Shown piece after piece: positions 8,018-15,031 of a stretch of DNA of 45,315 nucleotides; position 1 is the first letter of the stretch, and each line of letters begins with the position of its first letter. Origin of the DNA: Candidatus Woesearchaeota archaeon (GTDB taxonomy: Archaea; Nanobdellota; Nanobdellia; Woesearchaeales; BM511); the NCBI GenBank assembly GCA_023266675.1, contig JAHFPP010000003.1:1-45315 (forward strand), given 5' to 3'. The position numbers and the translations under genes were made by a program. Below the pieces are notes generated by a model, which did not search any database, was not told the origin of the DNA, and worked only from the letters and a program-made list of their open reading frames with translations.

Positions 8018-8668
8018 ATGAAAATCGCTTTGATAATTTCTTTGAAGGATACAGCCGCATTGAATATAAAAAAACATTTGATAAAAGATTTTATTTTAAC
8101 TGAAGAGATATTTAGAGAAAATAATGTTTACAAATTGAATGAAGATGTAAAATTGTATACTACACCTTTGGATTCTGTTCACTCTGAGAATATTGATGAT
8201 GAAATAAATGCTGACTTGTTTATTTTTTGCACACGGCACAGGAGTGAGTCAGGAATACCTTCACTTTCTATTCATTCTCCTGGAAACTTTGCGGTTGCAA
8301 AGTATGGCGGAACTGATAGAGAATTGAATTCATGTCCTGCTTCGTTTTTAAAAAAAGGTTTACGACTTTTAGAAGAAAATAAAATGGATGGTTTTGACAT
8401 TATACAGGAATGCACTCATCATGGACCTTACATGCGTAAACCCGTTATGTTCATTGAAATTGGCTCAACTGAAAAAGAGTGGGAGCGCGATGACGCTGGA
8501 AGCGTGATTGCAAAAGTAATAATTGAACTTGTTAGCTCTTCAGTTACAGAATGCGAATCGGCGGACCTCATCATACGCCTAACTTTAAAAAAATACAGCT
8601 TGAGTCAGATATTGCTGTCGGACACGTCTGCCCAAAGTACAACTTGGAGAATCTTGATAGAGAGATGA
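8018..8668 (+). CDS. dtdA: D-aminoacyl-tRNA deacylase (DTD2 type), N-terminal part before a frameshift
   Basis: The first about 178 codons match archaeal/plant DTD2: NADLFIFCTRHRSESGIPSLSIHSPGNF, followed by ECTHHGPYMRKPVMFIEIGSTEKEWERDDAG. The enzyme removes D-amino acids wrongly attached to tRNA. After VSSSVTE (about base 8551) the frame stops resembling the family and runs to a stop at 8666-8668, while the expected continuation (RIGGPHHTPNF) appears in the -1 frame. A single missing base near 8549-8553 would explain this. No heptanucleotide slippery site is visible, so a mutation or sequencing error is more likely than programmed shifting. Promoter: the palindromic TATA at 7982-7999. Confidence 0.85.
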   Translation: MKIALIISLKDTAALNIKKHLIKDFILTEEIFRENNVYKLNEDVKLYTTPLDSVHSENIDDEINADLFIFCTRHRSESGIPSLSIHSPGNFAVAKYGGTDRELNSCPASFLKKGLRLLEENKMDGFDIIQECTHHGPYMRKPVMFIEIGSTEKEWERDDAGSVIAKVIIELVSSSVTECESADLIIRLTLKKYSLSQILLSDTSAQSTTWRILIER

Positions 8669-8808
8669 TATTACAGGCTTTGGAGAAAACAGTTCCTAGG
8701 TCAGAGTTGATACTTGTTGACTGGAAGGGTCTAGGCGACCACAAAGAAAGGATAGCTGAGATATTAGATAGTATTGGCGTTGAGTGGAAGAAGACAAAAG
8801 ATTTCTGA
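8551..8808 (+). CDS. dtdA: D-aminoacyl-tRNA deacylase (DTD2 type), C-terminal part after the frameshift
   Basis: This 85-codon frame, opening with ATG at 8551, carries the C-terminal third of DTD2: RIGGPHHTPNF, ESDIAVGHVCPKYNL, LEKT and LVDWKGLGDHKERIAEIL. It overlaps the end of the upstream frame by 118 bases. Together the two frames give a full-length deacylase of about 262 residues. There is no ribosome binding site suited to separate translation, and DTD2 is normally a single chain. This is best read as one gene with a -1 frameshift. If the lesion is real, the cell may lack this proofreading activity. Confidence 0.85.
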   Translation: MRIGGPHHTPNFKKIQLESDIAVGHVCPKYNLENLDREMILQALEKTVPRSELILVDWKGLGDHKERIAEILDSIGVEWKKTKDF

Positions 8809-8819
8809 AAATTATTATT

Positions 8820-8862
8820 GTACCCCTACTAAAACATAAAGTTTAAATATTTGTAGGGGTAC
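8820..8862. promoter_or_regulatory. Inverted repeat bracketing the TATA box of the Fic gene
   Basis: GTACCCCTAC at 8820-8829 and its exact reverse complement GTAGGGGTAC at 8853-8862 flank GTTTAAATAT (8841-8850), a TATA-like box about 25 bases before the ATG at 8872. Including 8819 and 8863, the arms pair over 11 bp. A G/C-rich perfect dyad around an archaeal TATA box in AT-rich DNA looks like an operator. A repressor dimer pair, or a looped complex, would block TBP/TFB. The repressor is not identified; the Fic protein itself is one candidate. Confidence 0.65.
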
Positions 8863-8871
8863 ACTATTAAT

Positions 8872-9822
8872 ATGGTCAGCATTAAAACTAAAAAACGAAA
8901 TAAAAAAATCAATTTATACGCAGAATACTCGTTTAGAATGCCTGATGGAAGTATAAAAAAATTATCAAAATTCATAGAAAAAAAAGATGATATTAGTAGC
9001 AGTGATATAAAAGAATATTTCCTGGTAAAAGAAACAGAAGCCTATCAGGATTACGCGAACAATAGATACACGCCTGACCTTATTTTTACAAAGGAAAAGA
9101 TATCAAAGATGGAAACTTACAGGGTTGAATATAAGAAGATAATAAACACGCTTTCCAAAAATCAGATGAATGACGTTCTGGATAGGTTTACTGCAAACTT
9201 CACATATGAAACAAACGCAATTGAAGGAAACTCATTGACGCTAAAAGAAGTTACAATGATGTTTTCTGAAAATATTGTGCCAAAAGGCAAAAATCTTAGA
9301 GAAGTGTATGAAACAAGAAATGCAAGAGAAGCAAATGAGATGCTATTTGGCAATAGAGTAAAAATAGATAATGAGAGCATAATAAGCCTGCATAAGCTTA
9401 TTGTGAAAGAGACTGGCGTTAATTCTGGTTTTAAGAAACTTCCAAACTTCCTGGTTATGAGAGATGTAAAAACAACAAAGCCTGAAAATGTTGAGGAAGA
9501 AATACAAAAGCTGATTGACTGGTATAATAAATTTAAAGACAGTACTCATCCTTTGAAGCTTGCGGCGGAGTTTCATGCTCGTTTTGAAAAGATACACCCA
9601 TTTGAAGATGGAAACGGAAGGGTTGGAAGAATACTGATAAACGCTATATTGCTTGAAAATAAGTATCCTCCGCTAATTATAAGGAAGACTATTCGACAAT
9701 CCTATTTTGAGGCATTATCAGCATACGACAAAGGACATAAAGCGAAGCTTGAAAGATTTCTAATAGAAAAATACGAAGAGACATTTGAGAAGTTTTTCAG
9801 GATATATGTGAAGTATCTGTAG
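8872..9822 (+). CDS. Fic family protein (probable AMP transferase)
   Basis: This 316-residue protein has the Fic core motif HPFEDGNGRVGR at residues 242-253, with catalytic His242 and the anion-binding GNGR loop. The residues TNAIEGN at 114-120 fit the inhibitory [S/T]xxxE[G/N] motif, placed N-terminal to the core as in class II Fic proteins; Glu118 would hold the enzyme off. Fic enzymes usually move AMP from ATP to a hydroxyl of a target protein. The first about 70 residues (basic, beta-rich) are not recognised and may be a target- or DNA-binding part. It is a single gene, apparently leaderless, with a dyad operator over its promoter. Confidence 0.9.
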   Translation: MVSIKTKKRNKKINLYAEYSFRMPDGSIKKLSKFIEKKDDISSSDIKEYFLVKETEAYQDYANNRYTPDLIFTKEKISKMETYRVEYKKIINTLSKNQMNDVLDRFTANFTYETNAIEGNSLTLKEVTMMFSENIVPKGKNLREVYETRNAREANEMLFGNRVKIDNESIISLHKLIVKETGVNSGFKKLPNFLVMRDVKTTKPENVEEEIQKLIDWYNKFKDSTHPLKLAAEFHARFEKIHPFEDGNGRVGRILINAILLENKYPPLIIRKTIRQSYFEALSAYDKGHKAKLERFLIEKYEETFEKFFRIYVKYL

Positions 9823-9825
9823 AAA

Positions 9826-9903
9826 TTCAGGAATCGCTCACTGGCTTGTCAGTTATTAGAACGCTTTTTATCACATTCAAGCTGAGCGCCAGCGATTTCT
9901 GAA
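9826..9903 (+). other. 78-nt stem-loop after the Fic gene
   Basis: Bases 9826-9838 and 9891-9903 pair over 13 positions (12 Watson-Crick and one G-U if read as plus-strand RNA). Inside, GCTTG at 9844-9848 pairs with CAAGC at 9878-9882. The structure begins 3 bases after the Fic stop codon. It could be a terminator-proximal structure, a small RNA, or the termini of a decayed mobile element. No run of T follows. The rest of the 275-base gap (9823-10097) holds only AT-rich DNA, with a TATA-like element near 10042 for the next gene. Confidence 0.45.
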
Positions 9904-10097
9904 ACCAAAGCCACTCTTTTTTCTCCGCTTTGATAAGGTATTATATGTCTTCATAACTTATAAGGTTATTGGTTAAAAAGTAGATATATTAACTCTATTT
10001 TTCATTATGTAGTTTGTTAACATATAAGTTATAGAATAATTAAATATATAAAGCGAAGGCACCATAATTTCTATGTAATTTAAAGTGGGGTTAAATA

Positions 10098-10469
10098 ATG
10101 GGTCAACTTATTCGCAACGTGTCGTCTGGTGGAGTCATCAGATTTATCAACGGCAAAGATGCGGACAATAAACCAGTTGTGAAAAAAACAAATTCTAGCT
10201 TACTTAAGTTTGACAAAATTGAAATAAACGAAATTCCTTCAAATTTAGAGGATGATGGAAAGCCACTTGAGAACGAATTTCTTAAAGACGTTAGAATGCG
10301 CGAAGAAAAGCAGAAACTAAAAGAGAAATTGATATTGCAAAACCACAAAGAAGAATCATACAAAAGCTTTGTTAATGGTTTGCTGGAATCATCTGACGAC
10401 ATATTCGACTCCAAAGGCGACGACATAACCAAAAAAGACTTCTTAAAGAATGAAATGGAATTGGATTAG
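10098..10469 (+). CDS. Hypothetical protein, 123 residues
   Basis: I do not recognise this protein. It starts MGQLIRNVSSGGVIRFINGKD, a short beta-rich segment, followed by a charged stretch of alternating acidic and basic residues (about 55-105) likely to form helix or coiled coil, and an acidic C-terminus. No signal peptide, membrane segment or metal motif is seen. The ATG is preceded by GTGGGGTT at SD distance and by a TATA-like AAATATATAA near 10042-10052, so expression is plausible. It stands alone between the Fic gene and a HEPN-like gene in an apparently accessory stretch. Confidence 0.6.
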   Translation: MGQLIRNVSSGGVIRFINGKDADNKPVVKKTNSSLLKFDKIEINEIPSNLEDDGKPLENEFLKDVRMREEKQKLKEKLILQNHKEESYKSFVNGLLESSDDIFDSKGDDITKKDFLKNEMELD

Positions 10470-10595
10470 GAGCATATAACTCAACTACTAAAATGTACTA
10501 GATTAGTAGATAAATTTTATTTCTAATTATCCTTTGTGAAAAGCTGAAAAAGATAGATAAACCTTTTATATTAATCAAGGGTTATAATAATCTCA

Positions 10596-11066
10596 ATGAA
10601 TACAACAGAACAATTTTACCAAGACTGTGGAAATATAATCTTGTTATCAACAAGTATGGAACATACCTTAGGAGTACATTTAACAATGTTCTTAAAAAAT
10701 CGTCGTTTATTACAGTCACCTGAAAACGTAAATGAATTTACTCACAAAACCTTCAACGAGAAGATTAAATTACTACAGAGATTATGCGAAGAGAAAAAGA
10801 CAAATATAGAAAGAAAGGAACGTCTTCTAAAAGCATTACGTGAAATGAAGAATATACGCAATCAAGTCGGACATTGGGGGATGTTTTATATCCCTGAAAC
10901 TGGAGGATATAAATTACAAAATATAAAATCAGAAAAAGAAGAGCCACTTGATGCAGGAAATGCAGTTAAACAAATGAATGATAACTATTCTATCGCGTAT
11001 CGTGAACTACTAGAACTTTATAACCAACTTTTCTATCCTGAAACAAGCAGAGATGAAAACACATAA
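10596..11066 (+). CDS. Small alpha-helical protein with HEPN-like RxxxxH motif
   Basis: This 156-residue, mostly helical protein has IRNQVGHWG at residues 87-95. This gives Arg88-x4-His93, the Rx4-6H motif of HEPN-domain RNases found in toxin-antitoxin and defence systems. The preceding helix (about 60-87) and the motif's position at the start of a following helix fit a HEPN fold. The rest is not diagnostic and no partner antitoxin is adjacent. A TATA-like TTTTATATTA near 10563-10573 lies about 25 bases before the ATG, giving a probable leaderless mRNA. Membership in HEPN is a suggestion, not a firm call. Confidence 0.6.
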   Translation: MNTTEQFYQDCGNIILLSTSMEHTLGVHLTMFLKNRRLLQSPENVNEFTHKTFNEKIKLLQRLCEEKKTNIERKERLLKALREMKNIRNQVGHWGMFYIPETGGYKLQNIKSEKEEPLDAGNAVKQMNDNYSIAYRELLELYNQLFYPETSRDENT

Positions 11067-11098
11067 TACTCGCACATCACAAAACCAACGAGAAAAAT

Positions 11099-11134
11099 GA
11101 TATATCTTATACTACCGCAAGACCGAGATATATC
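11099..11134. terminator. Stem-loop between convergent genes
   Basis: GATATATCT at 11099-11107 and AGATATATC at 11126-11134 are perfect 9-bp reverse complements around an 18-base loop. They lie between the end of the HEPN-like gene (plus) and the end of the membrane protein gene (minus). This placement suits a bidirectional terminator or 3'-end stabilising hairpin. Confidence 0.45.
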
Positions 11135-11136
11135 CA

Positions 11137-11802
11137 TTAGACTAATTTTCTTTTTCCAAGTTTCCTAGATTTGGTTTTAATCTTACTTTTAAATGTTAAT
11201 TCTTTAATAAATTTTGATAAAGAATAGTAAGTAACAATGGTGAGGATTATAGTAAGAATTGAGAATAATATACTATAAGATATCGTGATTTTATACCAAG
11301 TCAGAAAAACTAAATAACAAAATATGAACACTATTGATAAAGAGAAGAGAAAAAATATTAAATATCCTGAAACTTCCATGAATTTAAGAATATTGAATTC
11401 ATCAATTCCATTTTTTCTAGTTCGATTATGATGTAAAAAAGAGATTATAATAAAGGAATAAACAATCATAATTAAAAAACCAAAAATATTAAGTTTTACA
11501 AGATAATCTTTCTCATTGTATAATATACTTCTAGTAATTACATAAAGTAGAGTACTAAAAATAGCAACAAAATAAGCGACTGCACCGACAAGTAACGCTA
11601 AACCACCTTTAGTTAAAGAATCAAGACTTATCCAAAGTTTATCACGCTTCGTTATGACAAATGATAAGGTAAGAGCAATAAAACCTGCAACAAGCATAAA
11701 AATGATAGTGAGACTCATTTCTTCAGGACTATGTATATTAGGAATCAATTCAGTAACATTTAATTGTTGAGTAGCATTAGTTAATAATTGAAAACCGTCC
11801 AT
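11137..11802 (-). CDS. Hypothetical multi-pass membrane protein, 221 residues
   Basis: After a polar N-terminus, four or five hydrophobic helices can be seen: about residues 30-50, 65-92, 103-122, 146-168 and 173-195. The tail is strongly basic (FKSKIKTKSRKLGKRK), which should be cytoplasmic by the positive-inside rule. I recognise no family. Coding DNA is even more AT-rich than the cluster upstream. It has its own TATA-like box (ATTTATAAAT in the 52-base gap, about 25 bases before the start), so it is probably transcribed separately from the neighbouring membrane protein gene. The two may still work together. Confidence 0.6.
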   Translation of the reverse strand: MDGFQLLTNATQQLNVTELIPNIHSPEEMSLTIIFMLVAGFIALTLSFVITKRDKLWISLDSLTKGGLALLVGAVAYFVAIFSTLLYVITRSILYNEKDYLVKLNIFGFLIMIVYSFIIISFLHHNRTRKNGIDEFNILKFMEVSGYLIFFLFSLSIVFIFCYLVFLTWYKITISYSILFSILTIILTIVTYYSLSKFIKELTFKSKIKTKSRKLGKRKLV

Positions 11803-11854
11803 TATGCTAGAAAATCATTTTTTATTTATAAATACTATCCTAATTATTCTGAAG

Positions 11855-13246
11855 TTAAGAACATTTTGTAGTTAAAGTTATATTTAGTTTTACAGGTGTA
11901 TCCATTCCATGATTAGTAAAACGTATGGCATTATTATTAATCTCGGTACTTAAGGAAAAATCAGTATTATTACTCCTAACCTCAAAACTACACTTTTTAT
12001 CAGAACAAAATATATTATTGTTTTTATTACTCAATAAATTTTCATCTGAAGAAATAATTGTAAAATTAGTAAAATTACAAGATTTTTCATCATTCCCAGC
12101 TATAACTGTGGATTCCTGATAAAGATTAGCATCCAGCTTATTATCTAAATCAATCTTAATAAAATAAGAATTATTACCTAAGCTCCATGATTGAGATGAG
12201 AATGAATAATTTAGAGTAGTTGCTTTTTCAAGATAATCTATGGTTATATTAGTTATATTTTTCTCAAGAAAGACATTTCTATCAAAACGAATAAACAAGT
12301 CTCCCGTATTATTAAAAAAGTGTATCTGAGAAATACCATACTCATTATCAGATTGTCCTATCATGTTAAAATCTGATGTGTGGATTAATTGATTTTTATT
12401 ATTTATAAGGTTAATTCTAAAAAAATATTTGCTCTTTATTGAGTCTAGATCTAATTTATTAATTCCGAAATTCAGATTTAAATCATTAAAATAAGAACCT
12501 AATTTTCCAAATTTATCTATTTTTAATGTTAAACTTTTTTCAATATACCCCACACTAGAATACGAAACTTGGTATCCGCGAAGGATAGGTTTTTCTTGGG
12601 TATATGAAACAGTATTTAACGTACCCCACGAAAATGAAATTACTGAAAATAATAAAAAGATTGCTAGCCCCCAATAAATTATATTTGAATTTTTAATCAA
12701 TAATTTATTATTTTTCATAAGAGTATATAATAATACACATGAGATTATGAATAAGATAAACATTAAGGTGAAAACAAAAATGAAAGGTAGCGTATAAATA
12801 TTGATATTCGAAATAAAAAGTCCCCATACAACAAGTCCGAACATAATCCCTAAAGGAATAATCTGGATAGAAAGTATTGCTAAGATTCCTTTACTAAATT
12901 TTTGTTTAGTTGGTCTTTCTTTCCAGTTATTTAAAAAGAATATACAAAGTATAAAAAAAATGATGCCTGTATAAAAGTTAAATAAATTAAATAGGAAATT
13001 AAGATTAGTGTAATTAAACATAAAATTCTTTATTAAATCAATTAATCCTACTACTGATAGTATAGACATAAACGATATTATAATTACTACAAAGATGGTG
13101 CTTACTTCACCAACTTTATTTGTGGTATTCAATTTTTCAAATTTTCCCTTATAAAAATATTTAACCCATAAGATATAAGAAAATATGCCTATAAGAATTA
13201 TTGAGATTGGTACTGAAATATTTAATCCTAATAAATTAAGCTCCAT
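11855..13246 (-). CDS. Hypothetical membrane protein with extracytoplasmic beta-rich domain, 463 residues
   Basis: The N-terminal half (about residues 1-215) has five or six hydrophobic helices. The C-terminal half (about 225-463) has none, is rich in Asn, Ser and Thr with many N-x-S/T sequons, and alternates like beta strands, suggesting an exposed domain outside the cell. Late cysteines (CNF, CSDKKCSF, KCS) could form disulfides. No family was recognised. A TATA-like CTTTATAAATAA lies about 25 bases upstream on the minus strand. Together with the adjacent 221-residue membrane protein it forms an orphan envelope pair in a low-GC accessory stretch. Confidence 0.6.
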   Translation of the reverse strand: MELNLLGLNISVPISIILIGIFSYILWVKYFYKGKFEKLNTTNKVGEVSTIFVVIIISFMSILSVVGLIDLIKNFMFNYTNLNFLFNLFNFYTGIIFFILCIFFLNNWKERPTKQKFSKGILAILSIQIIPLGIMFGLVVWGLFISNINIYTLPFIFVFTLMFILFIISCVLLYTLMKNNKLLIKNSNIIYWGLAIFLLFSVISFSWGTLNTVSYTQEKPILRGYQVSYSSVGYIEKSLTLKIDKFGKLGSYFNDLNLNFGINKLDLDSIKSKYFFRINLINNKNQLIHTSDFNMIGQSDNEYGISQIHFFNNTGDLFIRFDRNVFLEKNITNITIDYLEKATTLNYSFSSQSWSLGNNSYFIKIDLDNKLDANLYQESTVIAGNDEKSCNFTNFTIISSDENLLSNKNNNIFCSDKKCSFEVRSNNTDFSLSTEINNNAIRFTNHGMDTPVKLNITLTTKCS

Positions 13247-13350
13247 AGCCTGAAAATATAATCTTTTATTTATAAAGACTTTCCCAAAAAATGAAAATTT
13301 AACTAAATTATACTTCTGTAAAAAAATTTCTCTCGTAGAAAAAATCTGAA

Positions 13351-13389
13351 ATAAAAAAATAAAAAATTAACGAAGAAATTATTTCTTCG
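13351..13389 (-). terminator. Hairpin plus T-rich tract at the end of rpl11
   Basis: CGAAGAAAT at 13371-13379 and ATTTCTTCG at 13381-13389 are exact reverse complements. Read on the minus strand the hairpin spans the rpl11 stop codon (13379-13381) and is followed by a long U-rich stretch (13351-13370 complement). This is a convincing rpl11 terminator. The 132-base gap 13247-13378 otherwise holds the promoter of the minus-strand gene ending at 11855. Confidence 0.6.
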
Positions 13390-14158
13390 CTGGTGTTCCT
13401 GGCATTGCTTTGCCGCCTGCTGCTGGAGCTGCTCCTGGCTTTGCTGCGCCTGGTGCTGCTTCTGCGTCCTGCGGTAGGAACTGCTTGATGATTGCTTCTG
13501 GTAGGCCAGCTGTAACCATTGCTGCTTTCTTCTCTGCTCTTGTCTTTCCTTCCATTGTTGCAAGGATTGACTTAGCTTTTGATTCGTATTCGGCTCTCTT
13601 AGCTTCGATTTCAGCGTGCAGTTTGATTCTTTCAGCTTCAAGCTCTTTAAGCTCTTCTGCTGTTAGCTCAGTCTTCTGGTCAGCTATCTTCTTGTCGTAT
13701 TTTCCTGCAATTAAATCAATGAAAGTTTCTGGAACTGCTTTTCCTTCAACCATGACACCCATTGACTGGCATGTTCCCATGATTTCTTTGCATTTTTCCT
13801 TTAAGGTTTTTCCTAGAAGCGCATCCTGCTTTGTTAGTGCGATTTTGATTATCTGCTCGATTTTTAGGTCAGCGACTTTTTCAGTCAAAGCGTTTGAAGC
13901 TCCTTTTTCAATTCCTGTTTCTTTTTTGACAAGAGCTGATACTGGAGGTGTTCCTACAGTTATTTCAAATGTCTTTGTTTCTGTGTCAACTGTTACTGTT
14001 ACTGGCACCTGCATTCCTGCAAGTGCTGCTGTTTTTTTGTTTATCTCTGCAACTACTTGTCCTATATTTATCTTTAAAGGTCCAAGAGCTGGTCCGAGTG
14101 GTGGAGCTGCTGTTGCTTTTCCGCCTTCAATTTGTACTGATACTTTTTCTTTTGCCAT
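13379..14158 (-). CDS. rpl11: Ribosomal protein uL11 with long C-terminal extension
   Basis: Residues 1-158 are a standard uL11: GGKATAAPPLGPALGPLKINIGQVV with the proline-rich N-terminal loop, then the rRNA-binding C-terminal domain ending EIMGTCQSMGVMVEG. uL11 forms the stalk base that contacts translation factors. Archaeal uL11 is usually about 160 residues; here about 100 more follow. They comprise a charged coiled-coil-like segment (165-230) and an Ala/Gly/Pro-rich tail (232-259) resembling the hinge of stalk proteins. SD GGAGATG precedes the ATG. Unusually, the gene is inverted and about 3 kb from secE-spt5 instead of following spt5. Confidence 0.95.
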   Translation of the reverse strand: MAKEKVSVQIEGGKATAAPPLGPALGPLKINIGQVVAEINKKTAALAGMQVPVTVTVDTETKTFEITVGTPPVSALVKKETGIEKGASNALTEKVADLKIEQIIKIALTKQDALLGKTLKEKCKEIMGTCQSMGVMVEGKAVPETFIDLIAGKYDKKIADQKTELTAEELKELEAERIKLHAEIEAKRAEYESKAKSILATMEGKTRAEKKAAMVTAGLPEAIIKQFLPQDAEAAPGAAKPGAAPAAGGKAMPGTPAKK

Positions 14159-14278
14159 ATTTTTTCATCTCCGTTTTAAACGTTGGATACCCGGGTAATC
14201 ATATCGATTTCCAAGCCACCAGTTTCTTATAAGTCAAAGAAAAACCATTTCATTTAAAAACCTTACTGGTTTTTTATG

Positions 14279-14302
14279 CCCAGCGACCATCGGTCGATTG
14301 GG
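14279..14302. other. Stem-loop in the rpl11/cmk divergent gap
   Basis: CGACC at 14284-14288 and GGTCG at 14292-14296 form a perfect stem with an ATC loop, extended by CCCA (14279-14282) with TGGG (14299-14302) across small bulges. It lies in the 246-base gap between rpl11 (minus) and cmk (plus), upstream of both promoters' likely start sites. The cmk TATA-like CTTTATAAAC is at about 14373. The stem-loop may be a regulatory dyad or part of a small RNA; no function can be assigned. Confidence 0.35.
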
Positions 14303-14404
14303 TATTTAAAAAAGTGATGGTTTTTTATGAGAAACTCAGCGTTTTTTTAGAGTATCCACAAACATAGGATAAACCTTTATAAACAAAGACAGCTTACACG
14401 TTCC

Positions 14405-14947
14405 ATGATAATCTCAATCTCAGGCAAAGCAGGCTCAGGCAAAAGCACTGTTGCAAGAATGCTTTCAAGGGAGCTTGGATTTAGGCATTATTCTTCAGGC
14501 GACTTCATGAGGCAGATTGGAAAGGAAAGAAATCTAACACTAATTGAACTTTCACATCTGGCAGAGAAGGAAACATGGGTTGACGAAGAGCTTGACAGGC
14601 GGCAAAAAGAGCTTGGAGAAAGAGAGGATGACTTTGTTATTGACGGACGCCTTTCATGGCACTTTATCCCGCGCTCAGTAAAAGTATACCTTGATGTTAA
14701 CGACAAAGTTGCTGCAAAAAGAATATGGGCTGACAGAAAAAACCGGAAAAACGAGGGGTTTTCAACAGAGAAAGAGCTTGTGGCAAAGCTAAAAGAAAGA
14801 CATGATTCAGAGATAAGAAGATACAAAGAGTATTATAATCTTAATTACCACAACAAAAAAAATTATGATTTAGTCATTGACACATCAAAGAGTACTGTAG
14901 AGAAAATCATAAGTGAAATTAAAAAATTTGTGATAAAGTCACCGTAA
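14405..14947 (+). CDS. cmk: Cytidylate kinase, archaeal type
   Basis: This 180-residue kinase phosphorylates CMP/dCMP to the diphosphate using ATP. The Walker A loop GKAGSGKST is at residues 7-15, followed by YSSGDFMRQIG (nucleoside monophosphate binding), VIDGRLSWHFIP and the lid-like RIWADRKNR. Length and sequence match the short archaeal Cmk family, which often sits in translation gene clusters. A TATA-like box about 25 bases before the ATG, with no SD, indicates a leaderless transcript. FKBP follows on the same strand. Confidence 0.93.
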   Translation: MIISISGKAGSGKSTVARMLSRELGFRHYSSGDFMRQIGKERNLTLIELSHLAEKETWVDEELDRRQKELGEREDDFVIDGRLSWHFIPRSVKVYLDVNDKVAAKRIWADRKNRKNEGFSTEKELVAKLKERHDSEIRRYKEYYNLNYHNKKNYDLVIDTSKSTVEKIISEIKKFVIKSP

Positions 14948-14985
14948 AGCTTTTAAATACCGTGCTGTTTCTCATCGTTATAACT

Positions 14986-15010
14986 TCTAGAGTCGTTTAA
15001 TCGAACTAGA
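14986..15010 (+). promoter_or_regulatory. Stem-loop at the predicted 5' end of the FKBP/ftsZ transcript
   Basis: TCTAG (14986-14990) pairs with CTAGA (15006-15010) and TCG (14993-14995) with CGA (15002-15004). A TATA-like CTTTTAAATA lies near 14950-14959, putting the predicted start of transcription just before this hairpin. The SD AAGGAGA of the FKBP gene follows within a few bases. It may stabilise the 5' end or modulate ribosome access. Confidence 0.35.
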
Positions 15011-15031
15011 GTGCAAAAGGAGAATTTCAAA

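Noticed and set aside
9953-10032. ATAACTTATA and TATAAGTTAT as a 10-bp inverted repeat 60 bases apart
   Set aside because: It is low-complexity AT sequence in a promoter region, with no further pairing around it.
13410-14198. Long open frame on the plus strand (262 codons) opposite rpl11
   Set aside because: It is the antisense of a confidently identified ribosomal gene. Its length follows from the Ala/Gly/Lys-rich codons of that gene.
14159-14404. Possible tRNA in the rpl11/cmk gap (GGATACCCGGGTA region)
   Set aside because: No T-arm consensus, no acceptor stem pairing and no cloverleaf could be built; only a short palindrome and a hairpin are present.
15011-15031. GTG start for the FKBP gene
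   Set aside because: AAGGAGA within this stretch is the ribosome binding site for ATG 15032, and the family alignment begins there.
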